Shown: one piece after another, positions 16,652 to 25,798 of the stretch
Layout of the letters: every line of letters begins with the position of its first letter
How positions within the stretch are numbered: position 1 is the first letter of the stretch
DNA from: Sulfurospirillaceae bacterium
GTDB taxonomy: Bacteria > Campylobacterota > Campylobacteria > Campylobacterales > Sulfurospirillaceae
Direction of reading: 5' to 3'
DNA length: 46,014 nucleotides
Assembly (NCBI GenBank): GCA_028684065.1
Contig: JAQUGO010000007.1
Coordinates: 103,507-149,520 of the forward strand
Notes under the pieces: model-generated
The model's input: the letters and a program-made list of their open reading frames with translations, nothing else
Database searches by the model: none
What the model was told of the DNA's origin: nothing
Made by a program: the position numbers and the translations under genes

Positions 16652-18085
16652 TTACATAAAGTTAGGTGCATCATTTGAAAAGAGTATTAAATCCCCAGCT
16701 TTTGTATATTTTGCTAAAATAGTTTCTAGTGTTGATTTATCATGAACTAATATTTTTTCTGTCTCAACGATATACGTATCTAAAGTATTTAGATTAATTG
16801 TACCGGTTAAAATAACAAGATCAAATACTGAATCAATTTTTTTAGCTAAGAGTTGATTGGCTTCCAGTGTACTTTCAACAATACCTGGTGTAATAATAAC
16901 TTTTCGACCAGGATATGTCGAAGCAAGTTCGTATGAGCTTATCATTCCATCGAAATTACCATTAAAACTATCATCAATAATGAGTTTTCCACCTGCTTCA
17001 ATTTTTTCTAACCGGTGCTCAACACCTTTCAGATTCATAATAGATTGCTTTATTTCTTCTATTGATAATCCAAGCGCCAAACATACATGGATACATGCGC
17101 TTAAATTAAGGGCATTAAAATCGCCGAGTAAATTACATGTAAAATGTTCCTCTATACCATCAATATTCATTGTAAAAGTGGTACCTTCAAAGGTTGCAAC
17201 AATATTACTTAAATCACGACCAAAGACTTGGACATAATCATTTGTTTTGACTTGTGCACTTTCATGAACAAAAGCTTTTTCCAAACGTGATGAGTTAAGA
17301 AGTTCCATCTTCGTATTACGAATGTTTTCAAGTGTTTTAAAATATTCTAAATGTTGTTCTCCGATTTTACCCACTACTGCAATATGTGGATTAACCAAAC
17401 GCGTAATCTCATCGATATCTCCTTTCGCTCTTGCACCTGCTTCAACAATATAAATTTCAGATTCAGAAGGAAGAGATTCGTTGATATCTTTTATAATACC
17501 ACCAAGCGTATTGACGCTTCTTGGTGTCATATACGCCTTAAAGTGTGGAGAAATCATTTGAAAAAGGAAATTCTTAATACTTGTTTTTCCATAACTTGCA
17601 GTAATGGCAATAACTTTCAACTTTTTATTTGCATCTAATTTTTGACGTGCCATTTTTTTATAACCCTCAAAGGCTATCTTTTCATAAATAAGACTTAAAA
17701 GATGCGAAATCATTAATGGAATGAGAATCCCATATTTTACACAGCCACCTATCATTAAACAGACAATATCTTGGAAAAGAGTAATAACAATAAGAAAAAG
17801 AAAAAAACGTTTTACGCGAGATGTTAAGATAAGTTTTTTATCGCGCTTACGTACCCATGTTATAAGAGCAAAAAAATAAAGAGCATAAACACCATAAAGC
17901 ATAAAGGTAGTACTTAGATAATAAATGATGATTGGTATTAAAAAAAAATAGAGATGCCAATCGTATCTGTTGTAGTGTAGAATAACACGTTCTAAACGAT
18001 AACTATACCACTGCATCGCTGTCATAAAATAATAGCCAATTGCAAATGTAAATATTATATGTAAGCCAATATTAAAAAAATCCAC
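16652..18085 (-). CDS. murF: MurF-type UDP-MurNAc-tripeptide--D-Ala-D-Ala ligase with N-terminal membrane region
   Basis: MurF adds the D-Ala-D-Ala dipeptide to UDP-MurNAc-tripeptide, the last cytoplasmic step of the precursor. The 477-residue protein has hydrophobic segments at about 3-22, 46-77 and 92-130, a membrane domain absent from most MurFs but typical of Campylobacterota. The Mur ligase follows: ITASYGKTS at 161-169 as the ATP loop (instead of the usual GTNGKTS), VEAGARAKGDI, GEQHLEYF, NLLGDFNALN and DDSFNGNFDGM. The ddl gene lies upstream in the same operon and makes the substrate dipeptide. The catalytic core is intact, so I expect a membrane-anchored active enzyme. Confidence 0.88.
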   Translation of the reverse strand: MDFFNIGLHIIFTFAIGYYFMTAMQWYSYRLERVILHYNRYDWHLYFFLIPIIIYYLSTTFMLYGVYALYFFALITWVRKRDKKLILTSRVKRFFLFLIVITLFQDIVCLMIGGCVKYGILIPLMISHLLSLIYEKIAFEGYKKMARQKLDANKKLKVIAITASYGKTSIKNFLFQMISPHFKAYMTPRSVNTLGGIIKDINESLPSESEIYIVEAGARAKGDIDEITRLVNPHIAVVGKIGEQHLEYFKTLENIRNTKMELLNSSRLEKAFVHESAQVKTNDYVQVFGRDLSNIVATFEGTTFTMNIDGIEEHFTCNLLGDFNALNLSACIHVCLALGLSIEEIKQSIMNLKGVEHRLEKIEAGGKLIIDDSFNGNFDGMISSYELASTYPGRKVIITPGIVESTLEANQLLAKKIDSVFDLVILTGTINLNTLDTYIVETEKILVHDKSTLETILAKYTKAGDLILFSNDAPNFM

Positions 18086-18090
18086 AGAAA

Positions 18091-18363
18091 TTATCCTCGT
18101 TTTGAAAAACTATTAAATGCATTAAAATCTATTTTCATATAAACAATATTTTCAACATGAGAAAACATTGAACCATCATATAATTTACTAATGAAAAATT
18201 CTAAATCTTCTTCATGTTCAGAATTAACAATTACTTCTACATTTCCATTAGAAAGATTTTGAACATACCCAACATAACCTAAGGTTTGAGCGACATCAAC
18301 AACATAGTTACGATAATTAACACGTTGTACTCGTCCTGAAACTATTAATTGAAATGTTTTCAA
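18091..18363 (-). CDS. Acylphosphatase-like protein with an altered active-site loop
   Basis: This is a 90-residue member of the acylphosphatase fold family, which hydrolyses carboxyl-phosphate bonds. The expected loop GRVQGVGFR appears as GRVQRVNYR. The catalytic Arg (residue 18) and the Asn (residue 36, in VQNLSNGNVEV) are both present, but the conserved Gly residues of the phosphate cradle are replaced by Arg and Asn. Activity may therefore be reduced or changed. Its start overlaps the hydrolase stop by four bases and it ends 5 bases before murF. Placement in a peptidoglycan operon is unexplained. Confidence 0.8.
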   Translation of the reverse strand: MKTFQLIVSGRVQRVNYRNYVVDVAQTLGYVGYVQNLSNGNVEVIVNSEHEEDLEFFISKLYDGSMFSHVENIVYMKIDFNAFNSFSKRG

Positions 18364-19079
18364 ATACCAAACTTTTCTAGAAGAGAATTTATTTTATTCC
18401 CCTGTTTTAAAAAGAAAAAGTGATCTCCATCCAATACATAAAAATAACTATTTTCTACTAGTTTATGAATAGTTTTACCACTTTCTAAAGGTGTTGCTAA
18501 ATCTTCTTTTCCCCAAAAAATATAGGTTTCTTGTTTTCTTTTGGAAAAAATATCAGAAAAATCTTCATTGACTACTTTTTTGAAAACACCATACATCGTT
18601 TGATTCATTCCATCAACATCTTTGGCAGCAAAATACTTATAAAAATGCTGTGGCAATAATGGCTTTAAAGATTTATACAACCAAATTTTAGTTTTAACTT
18701 TCCATGATTTTGGGACCACTATGCCTGCAGTACTCAATAATACAAGCTTAGGAGGATTAAGTATTGTAGCCACTTTCCCACCATAAGAGTGACCAAAAAC
18801 AATATTAGGCTCACAACCTATTTGCTTTAAAAAAAATGAAATAATTTTTGCATACTCATGGGTATCTAAAATCATATCAATTGAAGAATTACCAAAACCA
18901 GGCAAATCAACATATACATGCTTGTAGGACTTAAAATACTGGCTAAAAGCATGTCTCATTGCTTCTTTAGAGCTACCCCAACCATGTAAAAAAAGAATTG
19001 TATTTTGAGCTTCTTGATTTAACAACTCATAACTAATGGTGAACGTATGATTTTGATATGAAATTTCTTTGAGTGCCAT
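18360..19079 (-). CDS. Alpha/beta hydrolase
   Basis: This 239-residue alpha/beta-hydrolase-fold protein has an oxyanion loop HGWG (residues 32-35), a nucleophile elbow GHSYGG with Ser 98, a late acid in FWGKEDLATPL and a catalytic His in LDGDHFFF. No signal peptide is seen, so it is cytoplasmic. Substrate is unknown; esterase or lipase-like activity would fit the family. It lies between the antitoxin-like gene and the acylphosphatase gene in the ddl-murF operon. A hydrolase at this place is also annotated in C. jejuni (Cj0796c, from memory). Confidence 0.85.
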   Translation of the reverse strand: MALKEISYQNHTFTISYELLNQEAQNTILFLHGWGSSKEAMRHAFSQYFKSYKHVYVDLPGFGNSSIDMILDTHEYAKIISFFLKQIGCEPNIVFGHSYGGKVATILNPPKLVLLSTAGIVVPKSWKVKTKIWLYKSLKPLLPQHFYKYFAAKDVDGMNQTMYGVFKKVVNEDFSDIFSKRKQETYIFWGKEDLATPLESGKTIHKLVENSYFYVLDGDHFFFLKQGNKINSLLEKFGI

Positions 19080-19298
19080 CTAACTTCTTTTAGTACTAGC
19101 ATAAATTTTTTCTAAAATACTGACTGCTTCGCTCATTTTTTCATACTCTTCTACACTTATCATTACAGCTTCAAAACGATTATTTTTAACAATAACAATA
19201 CGTTTAGTTTCACCCCGTTGCAAGGTGCTTAGTACAGAACTAAAATTACGAACCATATCCGTTGCCGTTATCATCTCATTCTTTGCATATGTCGTCAT
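19080..19298 (-). CDS. Phd/YefM-type antitoxin-like protein without adjacent toxin
   Basis: This small acidic-tailed protein of about 72 residues has the Phd/YefM (prevent-host-death) signature: an N-terminal ITATDMVRNFSSVLSTL helix, RIVIVKNNRFEAVMISVEEYEKM in the middle and a helical tail. Such proteins bind DNA and neutralise RelE/Doc-type toxins. Here the neighbours are ddl upstream and a hydrolase downstream, and no small toxin ORF is present. The ATG at 19298 is preferred because AAAAGG lies 7 bases upstream; an ATG at 19328 would add ten residues. It may act as a free transcriptional regulator of this operon. Confidence 0.8.
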   Translation of the reverse strand: MTTYAKNEMITATDMVRNFSSVLSTLQRGETKRIVIVKNNRFEAVMISVEEYEKMSEAVSILEKIYASTKRS

Positions 19299-19349
19299 AG
19301 ATATGCCTTTTAGTATAATTTTATGCATAACAATACATAAAATACACTT

Positions 19350-20384
19350 TTACTTCCCTTTAGCTGCTTGAATGGAGTTAATATAGCGATATTGACTAGG
19401 AACATTAATACATGTCGGTAAATATCCTGATAACGCAGTAATGACAGCATTAAAGTCATCAAAAAGATAATTTGCCATGCTACCCGGTATGGGGTTGATT
19501 TCGTTAAGATACACTTGATTATCCAAGACAAAAAAATCACATCTGATTAACGCGCCTAAGAAAAGTGGGTCGTATAATTTTTTAAATGATTCTTTCATGC
19601 TGAGCTCAAGTGCAGTATTGATTGTAGCTTCATTCACACGTTTGGTACGTGAAAAATCAAGATACTTTTTATCAAAGTCTAAAAACTCTTCTTTATTGGG
19701 CTCTTCAACTATCGAAAACAGAAATTGATCTGTTTTACAACCAGCAAGGTTATACTCTTTTACTCCTGCCATAAAAGGTTCAATTAAAACAGCATTATCA
19801 AATTCAAATGCTACGTCTAAGGCATAATCAATTTGACTTTCATCTTTGACAATACCAATCCCAATGGAGCTACCTAGACATAAAGGCTTCACAATAAAAG
19901 GAGGTTTAATCGTAATAGGTTCTTTATGATTTTTATAGAGAACTTGATAAGGAAGAACATTCACGCCTACTTCTTTAGCGTACAATTTGGTTAAAAGTTT
20001 ATTGTAACTGATACAGCTCCCTTCAATACGAGGGCCAATGAAGGATATACCATAAAAATCAAAGAGTGAACTTAATTTCCCATCTTCACCATCTCTCCCG
20101 TGTACAAGGTTAATGATAAAATCACACTCCACAAGGCTATCACCAAAAGTTTTTTTCTGAAAGAAACCACCTCTTTTAAGTTGAAGAAGTTTATCTTTTT
20201 TATAGTCACCACTACTAAAACGTTTTGAATTTATCTTATCCGTAGGTATCAGATAAAAGTCTCTTTGATAATCACAAAAAATATAAATAATTTCATGTTT
20301 TAAAATTTTTTTTAATGCAATAGCGCTTACAACACTAATTTCATGTTCAAAACTTTGTGCGCCAAAAACGATGCCTATTTTCAT
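19350..20384 (-). CDS. ddl: D-alanine--D-alanine ligase
   Basis: Ddl joins two D-alanines with ATP to supply MurF. The 344-residue ATP-grasp enzyme begins KIGIVFGAQSFEHEISVVSA, carries NLVHGRDGEDGKLSSLFDFYGI, the SIGIGIV glycine-rich ATP loop and the metal-binding LNEINPIPGSM near the C-terminus. Length is typical for Campylobacterota. It lies between ruvA (9 bases upstream) and the antitoxin-like gene. Its product feeds the MurF reaction encoded downstream in the same operon. Confidence 0.95.
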   Translation of the reverse strand: MKIGIVFGAQSFEHEISVVSAIALKKILKHEIIYIFCDYQRDFYLIPTDKINSKRFSSGDYKKDKLLQLKRGGFFQKKTFGDSLVECDFIINLVHGRDGEDGKLSSLFDFYGISFIGPRIEGSCISYNKLLTKLYAKEVGVNVLPYQVLYKNHKEPITIKPPFIVKPLCLGSSIGIGIVKDESQIDYALDVAFEFDNAVLIEPFMAGVKEYNLAGCKTDQFLFSIVEEPNKEEFLDFDKKYLDFSRTKRVNEATINTALELSMKESFKKLYDPLFLGALIRCDFFVLDNQVYLNEINPIPGSMANYLFDDFNAVITALSGYLPTCINVPSQYRYINSIQAAKGK

Positions 20385-20393
20385 TATTTTCCT

Positions 20394-20948
20394 TTAACTA
20401 AGCTTTTTAAGGGCTTCTTTGATAAGTGTTGCTGTATCTGTTGATGAACATGTAGCGATTATTTTTCGAACCATGTCTTTTTTAAATCCTAAACTCTCTA
20501 AAGCCATACAGGCTTCCATAACAGAGCCACTAGAGTTTTCTTCTGGCATTTGTAGTGAAAAATCACTCAGCTCAACTAAAATACGTTTCGCACTTTTCGG
20601 CCCAATACCGGGTACCATTCGAAAGGCGTCAATATTTTGGGTAAGAAGTGCTTGTGAAAAGTCATCTGGACTTAGTGTTGAACAGATAGCTAATGCAGTA
20701 GAAGGACCAATACCATTGAGTTTAACCAAGGTATCAAAGACTTTTTTTTCACGTTCATCTGTAAAACCATATAAACTATGCTGATCTTCGCGTATAATTT
20801 GGCTGACATGCAAGCTCACGTCATCTGCATTTAATTTTCCAATGGAAAATAAAGAAACAAAAACTTTATACGTTAATCCTGAAGCTATTTTTATATGTAC
20901 AAATGAAATTTCTTTTTTGACAATTTTGCCTTCAATTCCTACTATCAT
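20394..20948 (-). CDS. ruvA: Holliday junction helicase subunit RuvA
   Basis: RuvA binds four-way junctions and loads the RuvB motor during recombinational repair. The 184-residue protein has the N-terminal OB-fold (MIVGIEGKIVKKEISFVHI and a REDQHSLYGFTDEREK segment). Two helix-hairpin-helix motifs follow, LVKLNGIGPSTALAI and MVPGIGPKSAKRILVEL, and a C-terminal RuvB-binding three-helix domain ends the protein. It overlaps the fapA-like gene by four bases (ATGA) and precedes ddl by 9 bases. This order is conserved in Campylobacter. Confidence 0.96.
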   Translation of the reverse strand: MIVGIEGKIVKKEISFVHIKIASGLTYKVFVSLFSIGKLNADDVSLHVSQIIREDQHSLYGFTDEREKKVFDTLVKLNGIGPSTALAICSTLSPDDFSQALLTQNIDAFRMVPGIGPKSAKRILVELSDFSLQMPEENSSGSVMEACMALESLGFKKDMVRKIIATCSSTDTATLIKEALKKLS

Positions 20949-22873
20949 GAGCCACTATACTCACTTGAGCGTATGACTCTTAGTTCACCATTTCCCATAT
21001 CTTTAAGGGTAATTTCACGCGATATTTCACTTTCTTTAGGATTATATGTAATTTCAGTTCGTGGTGAAACTAATTTAAACCGTATTTCATTAAATTCTTT
21101 CCAAATAGAGTGATTAATAATTTTAGCAGAAAATACTTTTGTTTGCACCTGTACAAGTTCCATTTTATATTCTCTAAGTGTCTCTTTTTTATCTTTAAAA
21201 GTCTGCAATTGTGCGTTATAATCAACAACTTTTTCTTGAAAATCTTTAAGTTTAGCAAAAAGAGTAATGGGTGGTTCGACACCGCTTTTTTTAAGCTCAA
21301 CAATCTTCTCTTTAACCATTTCAGCCATAGCTTTATTTTTATCTATCATCTCTTTTTTACTACTTAGAAGGCGTGGGTAAGATTTTAAATCTTCTTCTAA
21401 CTTTTCTATTTTTTTGGAAATATTTAAAATATGCTCATTAAACTCACGTGTTACACTAGGATCAATGATAAATTTATTATTATTGCCCTTTAACTCAGTA
21501 ATTTCAATAATTTCTGACGCTGTCATTTTTCCATTTGAGAGAAGGGTGTCAATTTTAATAATCTTAGCAACAATTTCGCCACCTATCATCTGTTTAACGT
21601 GAACAACATCACCAATAATTTTACCGCCTTCTAACCTATCAATCTCTATATCTTTGCCATTAGCTTCACCTCGGTGAACTGCAATGGTTATTTTATCGGC
21701 TTCAATATAAGCACTTTGATGTGTTTGTCCACCAATTTCAACGATTTTTGCTTTGACTTTCGCACCACTACCAATATTGCCTTGAACAACAAGCTCTGTT
21801 GTTTCAACACTCATACCTGCACCGATGGCATCTTTCAAAATATCTTTTTCTTTAATATTTATTTTAATGTTTGAAGTAATATTGGCGTCAATAGAGCCCG
21901 TTGAACGAAAACTAATTTCGTTAATTTCCATTTGGTCCTGAATATCATATGTTCCTTTATCAACGACAATATAACCGCCACGATTAGCACTATATTTGAT
22001 ACTTGTCTCATTCTCTTTTTTAGTTAAATTTGCTGAAATAACAATAGGCGAATCATTATTTTTTCGTGGCTCTTTTACAGGAATAAAAACACCTCTGCAA
22101 TTGCGCCCAGGAGTTCCTAACATAGGCTTAATGTATTCAATGAGACACTCATCTTTTTCTACGGCGGAAACATAACCACGTTTAGAATAATCAATTTTAC
22201 CATCAGCACTTTTAGTATTCATTTTTTTCTTGTAATGAAAAATCAAATCATCATTGACGGAAGGAATATCATCAATTCCATAACAGACAACAAAAGAGAT
22301 ATTTTGATCAATAATACCATTAACACGAATTCCGGCAACGATTTTTTTTACTTCTTTATACATATTTTGATCACGAATACCCAATAATACACCTGCTCTG
22401 ATTTTTTTAGCTTGTATATCATCAATTATATCTTGCTCTAAAGTAGAAGAATATCGAACTTCGTGGCTTTTGGAAATCGTTGCAACAATTTTTGTCAAAT
22501 TTTTATTAGCACTGAGCATAATAGTCGGTAAAAAATCAAGTGAATTTTCTTTTGTTTGTTTATAAACTTCTATTCGGTAAAACTGTTTTATTTTTAAATG
22601 TGGATTGAGCAAAAAATTATCATCTAAAAGAAGCTTTTGTTCATCCTCGTTCATTTCATTATTTTCACTTTTTTCATCACTATAGTAGGTCATAATTTTG
22701 AGTATTTTGAATCCCAAATCAGTGGGTTTAAGATGATTGGCTTCAGTGATATGTTTTAACTCTTTGATCACATTAGCCGTATCTATAATGATTGACTTAA
22801 AGTCAGATTCTACATTTGAATCAATCATCTTATCATTGATATCTGTTCCCGTGAGTTTATCAAATAGCCCCAA
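20945..22873 (-). CDS. FapA (DUF342) family protein
   Basis: This is a 642-residue protein of the FapA/DUF342 family, which contains a polymer-forming right-handed beta-helix related to bactofilins. The central part shows repeated short V/I-rich turns (IDANITSNIKINIKE, VQGNIGSGAKVKAKIVEIGG, EADKITIAVHRGEANGKDI), the hallmark of the beta helix. The C-terminal third is coiled coil (about 480-590). Family members are often linked to flagella or chemotaxis, but no function is established here. The start is TTG at 22873 with AAAGG seven bases upstream. It heads the ruvA-ddl-murF operon. Confidence 0.85.
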   Translation of the reverse strand: MGLFDKLTGTDINDKMIDSNVESDFKSIIIDTANVIKELKHITEANHLKPTDLGFKILKIMTYYSDEKSENNEMNEDEQKLLLDDNFLLNPHLKIKQFYRIEVYKQTKENSLDFLPTIMLSANKNLTKIVATISKSHEVRYSSTLEQDIIDDIQAKKIRAGVLLGIRDQNMYKEVKKIVAGIRVNGIIDQNISFVVCYGIDDIPSVNDDLIFHYKKKMNTKSADGKIDYSKRGYVSAVEKDECLIEYIKPMLGTPGRNCRGVFIPVKEPRKNNDSPIVISANLTKKENETSIKYSANRGGYIVVDKGTYDIQDQMEINEISFRSTGSIDANITSNIKINIKEKDILKDAIGAGMSVETTELVVQGNIGSGAKVKAKIVEIGGQTHQSAYIEADKITIAVHRGEANGKDIEIDRLEGGKIIGDVVHVKQMIGGEIVAKIIKIDTLLSNGKMTASEIIEITELKGNNNKFIIDPSVTREFNEHILNISKKIEKLEEDLKSYPRLLSSKKEMIDKNKAMAEMVKEKIVELKKSGVEPPITLFAKLKDFQEKVVDYNAQLQTFKDKKETLREYKMELVQVQTKVFSAKIINHSIWKEFNEIRFKLVSPRTEITYNPKESEISREITLKDMGNGELRVIRSSEYSGS

Positions 22874-22997
22874 TGTTAAACCTTTGTATTAAACATTTAT
22901 ACGCACTAATATATCGGCATATATTACCAAAACATGTGACAATTCTATCCAATCTTGGTAAAAATTTCGTTTAAACGATTTTTAGATATTATTCCAT
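22874..22997. promoter_or_regulatory. Divergent promoter region between fapA-like gene and murJ
   Basis: This 124-base AT-rich interval holds a minus-strand -10-like TATAAA (22901-22896), placed to start the fapA-ruvA-ddl-murF transcript about 16 bases before its TTG codon. A perfect 12-base palindrome TCGTTTAAACGA lies at 22968-22979, just before murJ. An inverted TTACCA/TGGTAA pair also occurs. I see no small gene. The murJ start has no clear Shine-Dalgarno sequence. Confidence 0.4.
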
Positions 22998-24410
22998 ATG
23001 TTAATTAAATCATTTTTTACAAACAGTGTAGGCACTTTAGTGTCCAGAATTTTTGGTTTTCTTCGAGATACCCTGACTGCTTCCATTTTGGGTGCCAATG
23101 TGTATAGTGATATTTTCTTTGTGGCCTTTAAACTCCCAAATCTCTTTCGTAGAATTTTTGCGGAAGGTGCATTTACACAAAGTTTTATCCCTAGTTTTAT
23201 TAAAGCCACCCATAAATCTCTTTTTACCTTTACTATCTTTAAAAGGTTTTTGCTTTTTTTGCTTTTTTTATCAATTATTGTTACACTTTTTAGCTCCTTT
23301 TTTGCCAAAATTATTGCTTTTGGATTTGATGAAGCTACAATTGAGTTGGCCTCCCCTTTTGTTGCTATCAATTTTTACTATCTACCCCTTATTTTTTGTG
23401 TCACCTTTTTAGGCTCACTACTACAATATAAACATCATTTCGCAACAACTGCTTTTTCAACAGCATTGCTTAATATTGCGATGATTACAGCCTTACTCCT
23501 TTTTCAAAATTATGATCGAAAGATGATTGTTTATGCGTTAAGTTATAGTGTTATTATAGGTGGACTTTTACAAGTTATCGCACACTATTTAGCTATCAAA
23601 CATCACCATTTATTAAGGATTTTCTTTGTTGGTTATGCATACACACATAAAAGTAAAGAAAAACAGCTTATTAAAGAGACAAACAAGCGTTTTAATCAGT
23701 CTTTTTTTCACTCGATTATTGGCAATTCAACACCTCAAATTGTTTCGTTTATAGATACCACACTAGCAAGTTTTTTAATGACGGGTAGTATTAGCTATCT
23801 CTACTATGGTAATCGTATCTTTCAACTTCCTTTGGCCCTTTTTGCTATTGCCTTAACAACAGGTATCTTTCCTCGTATTACACGATTACTCAAAAATAAT
23901 GAGGAAGAAGCCAACAAACTCCTAGCAAAAGGGTTTTGGTTATTGGTATTTTTATTAGCAACATCAACGATTGGCGGATATATGTTACGCCATGAAATCG
24001 TCAAACTGCTATTTGAGAGAGGTTCATTTTCAAGTACAGATACAGATACAACTGCTTGGGTACTTGGTATGTATATGATAGGTTTAATCCCCTTTGGACT
24101 TTCAAAACTTTTTTCTTTATGGCTTTATGCCTTAATGCGACAAAAAGAAGCAGCCCGTATTGCTATTTATTCTCTAACCTCAAATTTAATTTTTTCATTT
24201 GCACTGATTAAGCCTATGGGTGTTGCTGGCCTAGCCCTTGCGGGCTCACTTGCTGGGTGTGTTTTGTTTTTCTTTACCATACGCTCTTTTGGTGTCCAAA
24301 AATTTTTAGCTATACTTCGTGATAAAAAATTTGTGATTCTTATGGCGCTATTATGCTTTGAAGTTGTCGCTATATACTGGTTAAAGGAACTCTTTTATGT
24401 TTATTTATGA
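22998..24410 (+). CDS. murJ: Lipid II flippase MurJ
   Basis: MurJ moves lipid II across the inner membrane for peptidoglycan polymerisation. The 470-residue protein is almost entirely hydrophobic with about 13-14 membrane helices. It begins LIKSFFTNSVGTLVSRIFGFLRDTLTA, carries the RIFAEGAFTQSFIPSF motif and the later LPLALFAIALTTGIFPRIT and RHEIVKLLFERGSF signatures of the MviN/MurJ family. It overlaps cysS by 14 bases. It is divergent from the operon holding ddl and murF, so cell-wall functions flank the shared promoter region. Confidence 0.95.
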   Translation: MLIKSFFTNSVGTLVSRIFGFLRDTLTASILGANVYSDIFFVAFKLPNLFRRIFAEGAFTQSFIPSFIKATHKSLFTFTIFKRFLLFLLFLSIIVTLFSSFFAKIIAFGFDEATIELASPFVAINFYYLPLIFCVTFLGSLLQYKHHFATTAFSTALLNIAMITALLLFQNYDRKMIVYALSYSVIIGGLLQVIAHYLAIKHHHLLRIFFVGYAYTHKSKEKQLIKETNKRFNQSFFHSIIGNSTPQIVSFIDTTLASFLMTGSISYLYYGNRIFQLPLALFAIALTTGIFPRITRLLKNNEEEANKLLAKGFWLLVFLLATSTIGGYMLRHEIVKLLFERGSFSSTDTDTTAWVLGMYMIGLIPFGLSKLFSLWLYALMRQKEAARIAIYSLTSNLIFSFALIKPMGVAGLALAGSLAGCVLFFFTIRSFGVQKFLAILRDKKFVILMALLCFEVVAIYWLKELFYVYL

Positions 24411-25797
24411 TTCTGTTCAAAAGAAAAAAGTTTTATTTGAACCTCTTTGTACTAATGAAGTTAAAATATATGTGTGTGGTCCAACGGTTTATGATGATGC
24501 TCATTTAGGACATGCAAGAAGCTCTATTGCATTTGATTTATTGAGGCGTGTCTTGAGTGCTCTTGGTTATCATGTTACTTTTGTCAAAAATTTTACTGAT
24601 ATTGATGATAAAATTATTCACAAGATAAAAGAAACGGGACAAAGTCTTGAAGAGTTAACAACCTATTACATCGCACGCTATAAAGAAGAAATGCATGCTT
24701 TACATGTAGAAGATGCAGATATTGAACCAAAAGCAACAGAAAATATTCAAGAAATTATTCATTTTATTGAAGTTATGTTAGAGAAAAAAATAGCCTATCA
24801 AACTTCTGATAGTATCTATTTTGATACCTCAAAAGACACTCATTACCTCAGTCTATCTCAACGCCATGTAGATGAAACTTCTTCTGTGGCAAGAGTCGAT
24901 GGCAATGATGAAAAAAAAGACCAAAAAGATTTTGCTTTATGGAAATTTGCCAAAGCCTCCGAGCCTAGTTACCCTGCCCCATTTGGCAATGGACGCCCCG
25001 GTTGGCACATCGAATGCTCTGCAATGATAGAAAAGCATATTGCAAGCCGACAAGGCGGATATCAGATTGATATTCACGCAGGGGGAGCAGATTTGCTCTT
25101 TCCTCACCATGAAAATGAAGCGGCACAAACGCGTTGTAAAAGTGGACAAGAGCTCGCTAAATACTGGATGCACAATGGCTTTGTGACGATTAGTGGTGAA
25201 AAAATGAGTAAATCTTTGGGGAACAGTTTTTTTCTTAAAGATGCACTCTCTTTATATGATGGTGAAGTTTTACGCTATTATCTCTTATCAACACATTATA
25301 GAGCCAATTTTAATTTTTCAGAAGAAGATCTAATCCAAGCTAAAAAACGTTTGGACAAAATCTATCGACTCAAAAAGAGGATTTTTGATATAACACCAAG
25401 TCAGATAGATAACTCGTTCCAAAAAGATATACTTGATGCACTCAGTGATGATTTAAATATTTCCATAGCACTGTCAGTGATAGATGAAATGGTGGCACAT
25501 GCCAATGAGCACTTAGATAAAAATCCTAAAGATAAAGCCTTTAAAGCCACTATATTAGCCACTATTTTATGGCTTTCCCCTCTTTTGGGTATTGGGGAAC
25601 ACAATCCCTATAACTATTTTCAAATGGGAATCAATGAAACAGAAAAGCAAGAAATAGAATCTCTTATTTTAAAGCGAAATGAAGCAAAGAAGACTAAGGA
25701 TTTTGCACAAGCAGATACTATTCGAGCTCTTCTAGAAACGAAACAAATTCAACTAATGGACACTACCAACGGTACCTTTTGGGAAAAGGTCAACTAG
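24397..25797 (+). CDS. cysS: Cysteinyl-tRNA synthetase
   Basis: CysS charges tRNA-Cys. The 466-residue class I synthetase has the VCGPTVYDDAHLGHARS region (HLGH in place of HIGH), zinc ligands including CGP, the later ECSAM and the HHENEAAQT segment, and KMSKSLGNS as the nucleotide loop. The C-terminal DALR-like domain ends with the KDFAQADTIRALLE motif typical of CysRS. The start has AAAGGAA upstream and lies inside the end of murJ. The ABC exporter gene follows after one base. Confidence 0.97.
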   Translation: MFIYDSVQKKKVLFEPLCTNEVKIYVCGPTVYDDAHLGHARSSIAFDLLRRVLSALGYHVTFVKNFTDIDDKIIHKIKETGQSLEELTTYYIARYKEEMHALHVEDADIEPKATENIQEIIHFIEVMLEKKIAYQTSDSIYFDTSKDTHYLSLSQRHVDETSSVARVDGNDEKKDQKDFALWKFAKASEPSYPAPFGNGRPGWHIECSAMIEKHIASRQGGYQIDIHAGGADLLFPHHENEAAQTRCKSGQELAKYWMHNGFVTISGEKMSKSLGNSFFLKDALSLYDGEVLRYYLLSTHYRANFNFSEEDLIQAKKRLDKIYRLKKRIFDITPSQIDNSFQKDILDALSDDLNISIALSVIDEMVAHANEHLDKNPKDKAFKATILATILWLSPLLGIGEHNPYNYFQMGINETEKQEIESLILKRNEAKKTKDFAQADTIRALLETKQIQLMDTTNGTFWEKVN

Positions 25798-25798
25798 G

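Noticed and set aside
19299-19349. Space searched for a toxin partner to the Phd-like gene
   Set aside because: Only 51 bases separate it from ddl and no ribosome site with a small basic ORF is present on either strand.
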